The notes under the pieces: generated by a model
Database searches by the model: none
Seen by the model: only the letters and a program-made list of their open reading frames with translations
Told to the model about the DNA's origin: nothing
In this document: piece after piece, positions 16,301 to 24,204 of the stretch
Layout: every line of letters starts with the position of its first letter
How positions within the stretch are numbered: the first letter of the stretch is position 1
Made by a program: the position numbers and the translations under genes
From: Mesorhizobium terrae
GTDB taxonomy: Bacteria; Pseudomonadota; Alphaproteobacteria; Rhizobiales; Rhizobiaceae
DNA: 64,000 bases
Assembly (NCBI RefSeq): GCF_008727715.1
Contig: NZ_CP044218.1
Coordinates: forward strand, 1,302,001-1,366,000
Reading direction: 5' to 3'

Positions 16301-17674
16301 CGGAACCGCCGGCTGCGTGTCCACTATCTGCTCGAACCCGGCTGGAAGGCCGACGCCGCGATCCAAGGCCTCGGGCGGACGAACCGCACCAACCAGGCCC
16401 AGCCACCGCTCTTCCGGCCGATCGCCACCGACGTGAAGGCGGAGAAACGCTTCCTCTCGACCATCGCTCGCCGCCTCGACACGCTGGGCGCGATCACGCG
16501 CGGCCAGCGCCAGACCGGCGGTCAGGGGCTGTTCCGGCCCGAGGACAACCTCGAATCCCACTACGCCCGCGACGCGCTGCGCCAGCTCTATCTGCTGCTC
16601 GTCCGCGGCAAGATCGAAGACTGCTCGCTCCAGATGTTCGAGGACGCCACGGGCCTCAAGCTCATGGACGCGAACGGCATCAAGGACGAGTTGCCGCCGA
16701 TCACGACCTTCCTCAACCGCCTGCTGGCGCTCACCATCGATCTGCAAGGCGTGCTGTTCACCGCGTTCGAGCAGTTGCTGAACGCCAAGATCGAAGGCGC
16801 CATCGCCAGCGGCGTCTATGACCTCGGCCTGGAGACGCTGCGGGCCGAGAGCTTCGTCGTCACTGATCGCCGCGCGATCTACACCCATCCCGCGACGGGC
16901 GCGGAGACCCGGCTGCTCACCATCACCGAACGCCGGCGCAATCGCCCGGTGACGCTCGATGAGGCGCTGGACCACCTCGCCGATCCCCGCGCCATGCTGC
17001 TCGTCAACGAGCGCTCGGGCCGCGCCGCCGTGCAGATCCCGGCGCCGAGCCTGATGCTCGATGATGGCGAGATCGAACGCCGCGTGCGGCTGATCCGGCC
17101 GATGGAGCACCATCACGCTTCGCTGAAGATGATGGACGAGAGCCACTGGCAGGCGGCAGAGCGGGAGGCCTTTGCGGCCGCCTGGACTCGTGAACTGGCC
17201 GAGGTCCCCGAGTTCGCCGACAGCACGATCCATATCGTCGCCGGTTTGCTGCTGCCGATTTGGAAGCGCCTGCCGAACGAGTCGACGCGCGTGTATCGGC
17301 TTCAGACCGACGCGGGCGAGCGCATCATCGGCCGCAGAGTCTCGCCGGCCTGGGCGGCGAACGCGACCGTGACCGGAACCACCGCCCTGACACCGGATGC
17401 CGCCTTCGCAGCGCTGATGGAAGGCCGCACCGTTCTCGACCTCGCCGAGGGCCTGCAGCTCCACCGCGTGCGCGTGATGGGCGCTCACCGCATCGAGCTG
17501 TCGGGCTTCTCCGACACGATGCGCGACCGCCTGCGCGCCTACGGCCTCTTCGGCGAAATCATCTCGTGGAAGCTGCGCATGTTCGTGCCGACCGATCCCG
17601 CCGGCGCCGGAGTGCTGGCCAAAGTCCTCGACCACTATCCGGTCGAGCGTATTGGCGAGCGGGAGGCGGCGTGA
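13340..17674 (+). CDS. Strawberry-notch-type methyltransferase/helicase (1444 residues)
   Basis: This is a very large DNA-processing protein. The N-terminal third carries a methyltransferase-like fold with a SAM-site region (VLEPSSGTGLLAI) and the N6-adenine methylase motif NPPFS at 216-220. A superfamily-2 helicase follows: Walker A GDGTGAGKGRQ (505-515), Walker B DESH (614-617), and the C-terminal strawberry-notch helicase part with LGRTNRTNQAQ near 1009. Related proteins in phages (DarB-like) protect DNA from restriction, so an anti-restriction or modification role is likely for ICE transfer. It overlaps the Toprim gene by one base (TGATG). Confidence 0.85.
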   Translation: MNDLSPIAADQAAPLSPVPHPDAAGAIIAAAQQLLPHLERGQRVDVAILRAAMEAEFGASDASGAWDWKTAYDACEAATVLFLRKYGKALFRKADSPAARLSALVKIAALLPTHTRRSAESETFQQFSTPTPLGLAVLIAAAIGPTDRVLEPSSGTGLLAILAEIAGGALVLNELAEARATLLSSLFPGVSVTRFDAAQIDDHLDTAVVPSVVLMNPPFSAMANVAGRMADTAYRHIASALARLADGGRLVAITGANFGPDAPAWRDAFVHLQERGRIVFTAAIDGAVYAKHGTTIDTRLIVIDKTPAENPATLPESRGIAPDVATLLSWIAEHVPARLALAPSLAIAMSAAAAPRTVRGYLARAAAAGPVKPSVADPEAIDLAYETINWTSPESALLSDAIYEEYRLQSIQILGAQAHPTKLVQSAAMASVAPPKPSYRPRLPIDLVSDGLLSDAQLETVIYAGEAHGDYLAGAWTVDETFDLVTASRDDAPNAVRFRRGFMLGDGTGAGKGRQSAGIILDNWLKGRRKAVWISKSDKLLEDAQRDWSALGMERLLITPLSRFAQGKPIRLAEGVLFLTYATLRSDDRGEKVSRVRQIVEWLGSDFDGVIIFDESHAMQNAGGGKGERGDVAPSQQGRAGLRLQHALPKARVVYVSATGATTVHNLAYAQRLGLWGGEDFPFATRAEFVEAIEDGGVAAMEVLARDLRSLGLYTARSLSYDGVEYELIEHQLTDEQRRIYDSYAGAFSIIHNHLDAAMQAANITGESGTLNRQAKSAARSAFESAKQRFFGHLLTSMKTPTLIRRIEQDLADGHATVIQIVSTGEALMERRLAEIPTEDWNDVRVDITPREYVLDYLAHSFPVQLYEPFTDSEGNLSSRPVFRDGQPVQSREAVARRNELIERLASLPPVPGALDQIVQRFGTDLVAEVTGRSRRVVRKSDRLVVENRAASANLAETAAFMDDLKRILVFSEAGGTGRSYHAELSARNRRLRVHYLLEPGWKADAAIQGLGRTNRTNQAQPPLFRPIATDVKAEKRFLSTIARRLDTLGAITRGQRQTGGQGLFRPEDNLESHYARDALRQLYLLLVRGKIEDCSLQMFEDATGLKLMDANGIKDELPPITTFLNRLLALTIDLQGVLFTAFEQLLNAKIEGAIASGVYDLGLETLRAESFVVTDRRAIYTHPATGAETRLLTITERRRNRPVTLDEALDHLADPRAMLLVNERSGRAAVQIPAPSLMLDDGEIERRVRLIRPMEHHHASLKMMDESHWQAAEREAFAAAWTRELAEVPEFADSTIHIVAGLLLPIWKRLPNESTRVYRLQTDAGERIIGRRVSPAWAANATVTGTTALTPDAAFAALMEGRTVLDLAEGLQLHRVRVMGAHRIELSGFSDTMRDRLRAYGLFGEIISWKLRMFVPTDPAGAGVLAKVLDHYPVERIGEREAA

Positions 17675-18729
17675 TGGCCCGCCAAGACGCCTCCGAACTG
17701 GCACACCGTCTCGCGCGTGACGCCGAAGCGGTGTGCCGCCATTACCTCTCCGCCGGCCGCCGCGAAGGCGGCTACTGGCTCGTGGGCGACGTGCGCAATA
17801 CTCCGGGCCGCTCGATGTTCGTCCGGCTCAAGGAGTCGCCGAAAGGGCCTGCCGGCAAATGGACCGACGCCGCCACGGGCGAACATGGCGACTTGCTCGA
17901 TGTCATCCGCGAAAGCTGCGGCCTGATCGACTTCAAGGATGTCGCCGATGAGGCACGTTCGTTCCTCAGCCTGCCGCATCCTGAGCCCGAGCTTGATCGT
18001 GCCCGCTCGCGCAAGCCCAGCGCACCGGCAGGATCGCCGGAGGCGGCGCGGCGACTCTTCGCGATGTCGCAGCCGATGGAACGCAGCCCCGTAGAGTCGT
18101 ATTTGCGTCGTCGCGGCATTACGGCTTTGCACCGAACCGGAAGCCTGCGCTTCCATCCACGCTGCTACTATCGGCCCGACGACCACAGCCCGACCGAGAC
18201 TTGGCCGGCGATGATCGCCGCCGTCACCGATCTCTCCGGCCATCTGACCGGCGCGCATCGCACCTGGCTCGATCCCGGCGGCTTCAGCGAGACGACGCTC
18301 GGCAAGGCGCCGATCGACACGCCGAGACGGGCGATGGGTGACCTTCTCGGTCACGCCGTTCGATTTGGCGTGGCGGGCGAGGTCATGGCGGCCGGCGAGG
18401 GCATCGAGACGATGCTCTCGCTCCGATGCGTCTTGCCGACCATGCCGATGGTCGCAGCCCTCTCGGCGGCGCATCTCTCCGCCATCCTGTTCCCGGACAC
18501 GCTGCGGCGACTCTACATCGCCCGCGACGATGATCCGGCCGGTAACGGCGCGATGGCGACGTTGATCGACCGGGCGCAGGAGGCCGGGATCGAGGCGATC
18601 GTGATCTCGCCACGGCTCGGCGACTTCAACGAGGATCTCCGCCTGCTCGGCATCGACGCGCTTCGAGCAGCCAGCCGGGTGCAGATCGCTGCGCAGGACG
18701 TCGCCCGCTTCATGGAGCTGGCGGCGTAG
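17674..18729 (+). CDS. Toprim-domain protein (DUF7146/primase-like)
   Basis: The 351-residue protein has an N-terminal zinc-less primase-like region (about 1-110) and a C-terminal Toprim domain. AAGEGIETMLSL (about 240) supplies the catalytic Glu and ARDDDPAGNGAM (about 288) the Asp-x-Asp. It is known as the ICE Toprim protein that follows the strawberry-notch gene. A primase- or nuclease-like role in restoring double-stranded DNA after transfer is plausible. ATG 17674 overlaps the upstream stop. Confidence 0.82.
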   Translation: MARQDASELAHRLARDAEAVCRHYLSAGRREGGYWLVGDVRNTPGRSMFVRLKESPKGPAGKWTDAATGEHGDLLDVIRESCGLIDFKDVADEARSFLSLPHPEPELDRARSRKPSAPAGSPEAARRLFAMSQPMERSPVESYLRRRGITALHRTGSLRFHPRCYYRPDDHSPTETWPAMIAAVTDLSGHLTGAHRTWLDPGGFSETTLGKAPIDTPRRAMGDLLGHAVRFGVAGEVMAAGEGIETMLSLRCVLPTMPMVAALSAAHLSAILFPDTLRRLYIARDDDPAGNGAMATLIDRAQEAGIEAIVISPRLGDFNEDLRLLGIDALRAASRVQIAAQDVARFMELAA

Positions 18730-19043
18730 CCGGAACGGGGATGGGGCGCGGGCAGCGTCGTCGCCATAAGGTCGGCGGCCATCTTTCCCTCGGCGCCGGA
18801 GAGGACCACGCCCACGGCCTTCTGAGAGGGCGATCGGGCTCACAGTCGGGCCGGCCGGGCAATGGCGGCGGCCGACTATTTTCCGGCGCGGCCCAGTGGG
18901 CCGCTTTCCATCGCGAAACAAAATAGCCGGCCTTAGCCATCAAGGCCCTCGCTGCGCTCGGGCTGCCAGTCCGCCCCGCCGGTGAGCCTTCGTCGCCATG
19001 AAGGCCGCGATGGGCGCGGCCGATCAAGCGAAGGAAAACTGCG
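18730..19043. other. Intergenic region with a long inverted repeat
   Basis: No convincing gene. It holds a 13-bp inverted repeat with one mismatch: GGCCGACTATTTT (18870-18882) and AAAATAGCCGGCC (18920-18932), separated by 37 bp that include GGCCCAGTGGGCC, itself a small hairpin. It may be a structured leader or terminator between the Toprim and DUF2493 genes. Confidence 0.5.
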
Positions 19044-19973
19044 ATGACCCCCGACCACGACGACGCTTTCGAACCGCACCACAGTTCATCCCCGACCGAC
19101 CAAGTCCTCCATGAACTCCAGCTCTATGGCTATCGTCCCTTCCATGACGAGCCCGATGCCAGGCCGCTTCCGGAAGCGAACATCCTCGCCGGCAGCATCT
19201 CCGACATCTTCGACGCCCTCGTGGTGGCGCTTGGTGACACTCGCCTCGAACCCGACCTCGAGGACCTGCTCTGGTCGACGGTGAACGTCTTCCATCGGGC
19301 CATCGAACGGATCGAACGTGAACTCGACGACAACGAGCTGTCCCAGCAGCGCTCGCAACGGGAGCAGGACGGCAGCGAGGTCAAATCCGTCGAGCTGGAG
19401 CGACTGACGGCGGAAGGCCAGACGCTGATCGAACGCCGCAACGCCTTCGAGCTGATGCGCGACCAGGCCGCCGACCAGTTCGAGCACCACACCCATTCGG
19501 CCTGGCGGCCGCGCAACGGATCGAAGGTCAACCATCGCAACCTGACCTCGGCGATGATCGATAGCCGCGATTTCCTGGCGGCGAAGAAGCGCGCCGAGAA
19601 TCAGGTGCTCTTCCCAGCGGGGCCGAAGGTGGCATTGACTGGCGGGCTCGACTTCAACGATCACCGGCTGGTCTGGGCCAAGCTCGATCAAGTTCACACC
19701 AAGCACCCGGACATGGTGCTGCTGCACGGCGGATCGCCGAGGGGTGCGGAGCTAATCGCCGCCAAATGGGCCGACAACCGCAAGGTGCCGCAGATCGCCT
19801 TCAAGCCCGACTGGACGAAGCACGCCAAAGCCGCACCGTTCAAGCGCAACGACTCGTTGCTGGAGACCCTGCCGATCGGCGTCCTGCACTTCCCGGGCAC
19901 CGGCATCCAGGACAACCTCGCTGACAAGGCGAAGAAGCTCGGCATCCCGGTCTGGAAGTTCGGCGGCGCGTGA
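19044..19973 (+). CDS. DUF2493 (SLOG-like) protein
   Basis: The 309-residue protein has a helical N-terminal part (about 20-150, with IERIERELDDNELSQQRSQ likely coiled coil) and a C-terminal DUF2493 domain. That domain shows the Rossmann-like start VALTGGLDFNDHRLVWAKLDQ (about 200-220) and the nucleotide-binding HGGSPRGAELIAAKWA. SLOG-family domains bind nucleotides or related ligands; the ligand here is unknown. It is a regular ICE gene between Toprim and DUF736. Confidence 0.8.
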   Translation: MTPDHDDAFEPHHSSSPTDQVLHELQLYGYRPFHDEPDARPLPEANILAGSISDIFDALVVALGDTRLEPDLEDLLWSTVNVFHRAIERIERELDDNELSQQRSQREQDGSEVKSVELERLTAEGQTLIERRNAFELMRDQAADQFEHHTHSAWRPRNGSKVNHRNLTSAMIDSRDFLAAKKRAENQVLFPAGPKVALTGGLDFNDHRLVWAKLDQVHTKHPDMVLLHGGSPRGAELIAAKWADNRKVPQIAFKPDWTKHAKAAPFKRNDSLLETLPIGVLHFPGTGIQDNLADKAKKLGIPVWKFGGA

Positions 19974-20047
19974 GCGCCGCCTTACCCTTCCCGTGCAATG
20001 ACGTGAAACCGCAACGGCGGGTCAACGGCTTTCCGCAAAACCGCCTT

Positions 20048-20257
20048 TCAGTCCGCTTCACCCGTCACCGCGAGCCGGGCCGCACGAGCATAGTGCGCCA
20101 ACTCCGTGTCGTTCTCGATCAGGCCGTCGAGCAGCGCCTTCATATCGCTCTGATCGGACGCCGATTGAAACGGTCCCGCCTGTCGCTCGATCGCCAGCAC
20201 CGCAATCGCGAGCGCCTTCTTCACCAGATGCAACTCGCGTCCCGTGAACTCCGTCAT
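20048..20257 (-). CDS. Small helical ICE protein
   Basis: A 69-residue protein read on the minus strand, opposite to its neighbours. The start ATG 20257 has TTGAGG upstream, and the product begins MTEFTGRELHLVKKALAI. It is predicted all-helical, with ALAIAVLAIERQ and DGLIENDTELAHYARAA. I recognise the sequence type from other ICEs but no function is known. Confidence 0.6.
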   Translation of the reverse strand: MTEFTGRELHLVKKALAIAVLAIERQAGPFQSASDQSDMKALLDGLIENDTELAHYARAARLAVTGEAD

Positions 20258-20578
20258 GCCGCATGCCTCAACCATCATGTCGACTCGTAAGCGCACCTTA
20301 GCCGATCGGTCAGCGCACCGTGAGGATAGCGAGGTTTCACGCATGGTCGGCGACGGCCTTTGAGTAACGGCTCCTGCCGACGGGCGCCACCCCGCGTCTA
20401 CCAGCGCTGATCCTTGGTCCGGCCGAGGGGCCTGACGCCATCAACCCACAAGGGGTCGGCTTACGCTGAAGCGTGCCGCCGCTCCGTCTTTGCCTGCGCG
20501 GTGATTGCGGCCCTCGGTCGGACACATCGGGCGCCTGTCGCGCGGGGATGGCCCCGCCTCAACACAGGAGCCGGATCA
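20258..20578. other. No gene seen
   Basis: These 321 bp separate the small minus-strand gene from the next plus-strand ORF. Promoters for both directions are expected here but no convincing -10/-35 pair stands out. No repeats or RNA gene were seen. Confidence 0.5.
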
Positions 20579-20746
20579 ATGTCTCAAGCCCTCGCACTCG
20601 CAAACGGCTGGAACCTCGCCACCACCCTCATGGCCTGCGTCGTCGTCTTTCATGCTGACGCTGGCAACTACGGCGTCATGCTCGCCGCCGAGTATGACGG
20701 CGATCCCGGCACCGTCATCCACGAATTCGACCCCTTCCAACCATGA
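20579..20746 (+). CDS. Putative 55-residue ICE protein
   Basis: A short ORF starting MSQALALANGWNLATTLMAC, with ACAGGAG 9 bp before the ATG. The N-terminal half is hydrophobic enough for one membrane-associated helix, and the C-terminus ends in GTVIHEFDPFQP. Its codon use resembles its neighbours. The function is unknown and the call rests on the RBS and coding-like composition. Confidence 0.45.
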   Translation: MSQALALANGWNLATTLMACVVVFHADAGNYGVMLAAEYDGDPGTVIHEFDPFQP

Positions 20747-20894
20747 AGGGGCGAAGTGCCACGCAAGCTGCACCGCAGAACGCCAACGGGAATTCTCCTC
20801 CCGCTGGCGTCTGTTTTCAGCTATACTTCTGCTCGCGCCGCGGTGGTGGTGGATGGCGCGACCGTCAAACATTCTCTCACGGGAGACCATCGCC

Positions 20895-21338
20895 ATGATC
20901 TTCATTGGTATCATCGCCAGCATCGCCGCGATCGGCGTTCTCTGCTGCTTGATGTTCTATCTCGCGGTCTATGCGCTGCCCTTGTTCGCTGGCGTCACAG
21001 TTGGCGCATGGGCTTACGGCACAGGCGCGGGATGGCTCGGAGCTATTGCCGTTGGATTTGTCGCGGGCTTGGTCACACTCGGCGTGGGCCAACTCCTGCT
21101 CGTGTTCGTGAAACCGCTCTGGCTGAGGCTCGCGATCGCCATCGCCTTCGTCGCGCCGGCCGCAATCGCCGGCTATCACGCCACCCACGGCATCGTGAAA
21201 CACACTATGCCGTCCGAGACGTGGCCGATCATCTTCTCTGTGATCGGCGCCATCGCAGTCGGCGTCACCGCATTCGTTCGCGTGACGACGTTGGCTGGGA
21301 CCGCGCCTACGGGACAAGGCGGCATGGCGCGCGCTTAA
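20895..21338 (+). CDS. Small integral membrane protein
   Basis: The 147-residue protein has four to five predicted membrane segments (about 3-35, 45-65, 72-95, 105-125). The start ATG 20895 follows GGGAGACCATCGCC, a site resembling the GGAGACC boxes used elsewhere in this ICE. It is glycine- and alanine-rich with a short polar tail. I do not recognise the family. A role in the envelope during mating is only a guess. Confidence 0.55.
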   Translation: MIFIGIIASIAAIGVLCCLMFYLAVYALPLFAGVTVGAWAYGTGAGWLGAIAVGFVAGLVTLGVGQLLLVFVKPLWLRLAIAIAFVAPAAIAGYHATHGIVKHTMPSETWPIIFSVIGAIAVGVTAFVRVTTLAGTAPTGQGGMARA

Positions 21339-21921
21339 GCGGGCTGCACGGCAGGGGCGGCCGAGCAAGGCTTGCATACGCCGTCCTAGTCGTTTGTTGG
21401 CGAGACGATGCCATAGAGCGCCTCTCGACTAGACGTGAGCAGCCCACATCGAAGCCCGCCGGGAACACAAGCCAATCGGCGAAGCTGCTCCTCAACTCCA
21501 CAATGGTGGATCCCTGAGACGTCTTTCGTCTACGCGGCCGGGCGACGATCCCACTTTCGTCCGCCGGACGCCGATACGGAATGTTGCGCTAAACGTGCCG
21601 GTCCATTGGGGAAGGCGACGGGTCGAGCCACGTTCTCCTCGATACACCTCTGTCTGATCGAGCACTCCAAGCGGCCTCTTCGATGGGCTGATCTGGCCGA
21701 AGGCCGGCTGCGCCTCGACCGCCTATGCCGCAATGGCGCCGATCGACTTTCTTCCCCTGCCGGCTTCGCCGGCATTCCTCGCGAAACAACAAAGTCGCCT
21801 GGCTGCCATCCTCCGCTGCGCTTCGGCCTGCAAGCAGGTGCGGCGCCGATCGCCTCCGGCCAACCGATCGCCATCGAGGCCGCATGGTGCGGGCTCGAAA
21901 CAGAGATCAAGGAGAACTACC
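21339..21921. other. Long non-coding stretch upstream of DUF736
   Basis: No ORF here shows convincing coding character in either direction. The only clear structure is a perfect 7-bp hairpin, TGCCGGC and GCCGGCA around TTC, at 21759-21775. The last 20 bases contain AAGGAG for the DUF736 gene. A long leader or decayed gene is possible. Confidence 0.5.
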
Positions 21922-22245
21922 ATGGCGACCATCGGCACCTTCAAGAAGACCGGCAACGAGTTCAGCGGCCAAATCGTCACCCTCAGTGTCCAGGCGAAGA
22001 ACGTCCGCATCGTTCCCGAGGCCAACCGCTCCGGCGAGAACGCCCCCAGCCACCGCGTCTTCGTGGGCCGCGTCGAGATCGGCGCCGCCTGGGCCAAGCG
22101 CTCCAACGAGGGCCGCGATTATCTGGGCCTCAAGCTCGACGACCCGAGCTTTACCGCCCCGATCTACGCCAACCTCTTCGACGACGAGGACGGCGAGGGC
22201 TACAGCCTGATTTGGTCTCGTCCCAACGGCCGCCGCGCCGACTAA
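21922..22245 (+). CDS. DUF736-family protein (first copy)
   Basis: The 107-residue protein is typical DUF736: MATIGTFKKTGNEFSGQIVTL at the start, then NAPSHRVFVGRVEIGAAW and LDDPSFTAPIYANLFDDE. AAGGAG lies 8 bp upstream of the ATG. DUF736 proteins are small beta-rich proteins abundant in rhizobial plasmids and ICEs, of unknown function. A second, divergent copy is at 26472-26807. A strong hairpin follows the stop. Confidence 0.85.
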   Translation: MATIGTFKKTGNEFSGQIVTLSVQAKNVRIVPEANRSGENAPSHRVFVGRVEIGAAWAKRSNEGRDYLGLKLDDPSFTAPIYANLFDDEDGEGYSLIWSRPNGRRAD

Positions 22246-22256
22246 CCGCCAGCGAC

Positions 22257-22281
22257 GCCCCGCCCGATCCTCGGGCGGGGC
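22257..22281 (+). terminator. Hairpin after DUF736
   Basis: Perfect 11-bp arms, GCCCCGCCCGA and TCGGGCGGGGC, around a 3-base loop 12 bp after the DUF736 stop. No U tract follows, so it may be a processing or transcript-stabilising hairpin as well as a terminator. Confidence 0.7.
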
Positions 22282-22466
22282 AGTCCTTCAAGGCCCCGCC
22301 AAGGCACGCACGCGAAACCACCTCGAGGCTGGCCCGAACGGGCTGGCCTTCCGGCTTTGCACCTTGTCGCTTTTCCGGATCGCCGGTTGGCCAACCCTAC
22401 GCGTTTCCGCAGGTCCGGTTGGTCGGATCGGGACGCGAGCTGAATTGTAACGCGACTCGCGTAGAG

Positions 22467-22694
22467 TCATGTTTCAGTGACTTCCACCGTCTCATCGAGG
22501 AGGTCGGCGGGTTTCACGTTCAACGCTTCCGCCAAATGCCACATCGTCAACAGCGTGACATTTTGCTGGCCCCGCTCCATGCCGCTCACATAGGCGCGGT
22601 CCACACCCATTTTCACGGCGACCGCTTCCTGGCTCAGACCGGCAGCGACGCGATACCTCCTGACGTTGGCTCCAAAGATTCTGCGAATGTCCAT
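22467..22694 (-). CDS. XRE-family regulator, QseC-like
   Basis: The 75-residue single-domain HTH protein contains RRYRVAAGLSQEAVAVKMGV, then RAYVSGMERGQQNVTLLTMW, a complete XRE helix-turn-helix of the controller-protein type. I start at 22694, because the ATG at 22712 lies almost on the predicted transcript start. It is divergent from the small DUF2285-type gene at 22869, exactly the qseC/qseM layout of ICEMlSymR7A, where QseC represses qseM. A dyad lies between the two genes. The functional label is inference from size, domain and context. Confidence 0.75.
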   Translation of the reverse strand: MDIRRIFGANVRRYRVAAGLSQEAVAVKMGVDRAYVSGMERGQQNVTLLTMWHLAEALNVKPADLLDETVEVTET

Positions 22695-22718
22695 CCGCAG
22701 GATAGGAGACAATAGTGC

Positions 22719-22746
22719 ATTATATCGCTACGTGTTATAATACACG
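22719..22746. promoter_or_regulatory. Divergent promoter/operator between qseC-like and qseM-like genes
   Basis: TATAAT on the minus strand (22724-22719) fits the -10 box of the XRE gene, and TATAAT on the plus strand (22736-22741) fits the -10 box of the divergent gene. The second lies inside a dyad, CGTGT and ACACG separated by 6 bp (22731-22746). This is the expected place for autoregulatory binding by the XRE protein. Confidence 0.6.
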
Positions 22747-22868
22747 GCCGCGTCGGCTGAGCGTGATGCCGCCAGCGGGCTGCCGTGATGCGTGAAAAGC
22801 ATCGGGAAATTTCACTTGTCGGTCTGGTGTGCCTTGGCGGAGCCGATACGATCAATTAACCAAGACAG

Positions 22869-23144
22869 ATGGACGCGCCGATGATCACGATGGACTTCCT
22901 GGATCGTCCGCCCGAGAGCAACCGTCTCACGGCTTACGATGAAAGCCATCTCGCCGCCTACATCCGGTTGCTGGACGCCGACGCGGAAGGGGCCGATTGG
23001 CGTGAGGCGGTGCAAATCATCTTCGGATTCGACCCCGACGATGACCCCGACCGCGCTCGCGTTATTCATCAAAGCCATCTCGCCCGCGCCCGCTGGATGA
23101 CCACGACGGGCTATCGCGAGCTCCTCCGTCCCCGCGTGTCCTAG
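22869..23144 (+). CDS. QseM-like antiactivator (small DUF2285-type protein)
   Basis: The 91-residue acidic protein includes HLAAYIRLLDADAEGADWREAV and DDDPDRARVIHQSHLARARWM, the helical pattern of the short DUF2285-type proteins. In ICEMlSymR7A the equivalent, QseM, blocks both TraR and FseA and so keeps transfer off. Position supports this: it is divergent from an XRE gene and 126 bp before the FseA-like activator. Internal ATGs at 22881 and 22890 are possible starts, and no strong RBS decides between them. No luxR/traR homologue is in the window. Confidence 0.68.
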   Translation: MDAPMITMDFLDRPPESNRLTAYDESHLAAYIRLLDADAEGADWREAVQIIFGFDPDDDPDRARVIHQSHLARARWMTTTGYRELLRPRVS

Positions 23145-23270
23145 AGCGGGACACTCCTCCCGGTTGTGCAAGGCATCGCGCCCCGCAGTTTTGGGGACTT
23201 CCGCCGAGCCTCGTCGGCGGCGAGGCTTAACGCGCAGGGGGCCACTCAGAGCGCGGACGAGGAGACGCGT

Positions 23271-23498
23271 ATGGCCGAGCCGCCGGATTGGCGATTGCAG
23301 ACAACCGAACGCGCGCTGAACCGCTTGGAACGGCAAGGGTTCGCGTGGGAGTTTCTGCGCCGCAATCCCGACTATCGCAGCGACTATGACCGCCTGCGCG
23401 GCACCCCGGCCAGCCGCGAGAGCGCTTCATTGCCGCATAGGAGCGCCACCCCGCAATGGGGGTTGCGCTTTCCTGCTCGATCCCGACCGCTCCGCTAG
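23271..23498 (+). CDS. FseA-like activator, frame-0 N-terminal part (DUF6499 domain)
   Basis: This frame encodes 75 residues, with GAGGAG six bases before the ATG. It holds the 'transcriptional regulator domain' PPDWRLQTTERALNRLERQG, then FAWEFLRRNPDYRSDY. Homology to the full-length family is lost after WGLRF at 23469-23471 and resumes in the +1 frame. The frame-0 stop is UAG at 23496-23498. With a +1 slip on UUU-C the combined protein would be about 259 residues. Known precedent: FseA of ICEMlSymR7A is made by +1 programmed frameshifting of two such ORFs. Confidence 0.75.
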   Translation: MAEPPDWRLQTTERALNRLERQGFAWEFLRRNPDYRSDYDRLRGTPASRESASLPHRSATPQWGLRFPARSRPLR

Positions 23499-24051
23499 CG
23501 AGACCGCGATCTTCTGGCGGCCAGAGCTTGTCGCCAGCGTCTTGCTGATTGAACCAGCGCCGGCCGTCTTTCTCGCCGCCAAGCGACTCGACCAGCTCGA
23601 CCTAACTCACGCCACACTGCACGCGCAACCCGGAGGCGAAGGTGCGATCATTTTAGCCGATCCCGACGGCGATCATCATTTGGTCGTCGGCGCCATCGAC
23701 CCGGCTCAACCGCTCGCCGTTCTGCTGCCGCTCGACGACAACTTCCACATCCGCGCCGAAGCGGCATTGCGATTCCAACGCCGCCTATTTGGACGCGCCC
23801 CCGGTCCGCTACCGCGCGCGCTCACGCTCACACCGCGCCGCCGCCTGCGGCTGGTGCGCATGGTGCGTGCGCTCGATGGCCGATCCGCAGGCGCGACTTA
23901 TCGCGAAATCGCCGGCGTGCTTTTCGACACGCCGCGGCAGTCCGCCACCGAATGGAAAACGTCGTCCATCCGCGCCCAGACAATCCGTTTGGTCAAGGAT
24001 GCCGAGACGATGGTGCGCGGCGGCTATCTCCGCTTGCTGGCCGGCCGCTGA
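23473..24051 (+). CDS. FseA-like activator, +1-frame C-terminal part (DUF2285 domain)
   Basis: This frame continues the preceding ORF after skipping C23472. It encodes LLDPDRSASETAIFWRPE followed by a DUF2285 domain that ends GGYLRLLAGR, 192 residues. The conserved C-terminal helices, with RLRLVRMVRALDGRSAGATYR and EIAGVLF, are intact, which argues against simple decay. No good independent start lies in this frame. In ICEMlSymR7A the fused protein activates rdfS and excision; here the next gene is an excisionase-like HTH. Either programmed frameshifting or a single-base mutation would explain the split. Confidence 0.75.
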   Translation: MLDPDRSASETAIFWRPELVASVLLIEPAPAVFLAAKRLDQLDLTHATLHAQPGGEGAIILADPDGDHHLVVGAIDPAQPLAVLLPLDDNFHIRAEAALRFQRRLFGRAPGPLPRALTLTPRRRLRLVRMVRALDGRSAGATYREIAGVLFDTPRQSATEWKTSSIRAQTIRLVKDAETMVRGGYLRLLAGR

Positions 24052-24204
24052 CTCCCTGCGGTCCCCATCGAACGAGGGGCACAAGGGGGGTACGCGCACA
24101 GAGGGGTCTCACTCCGTCATCCACCCTGACGCCGGTGGTTCGCCATCGTGGTCGCCGCTTCGCCACTGCACGCCGGCGGGGCAGCCGATCCACCGGAGGC
24201 CCCA

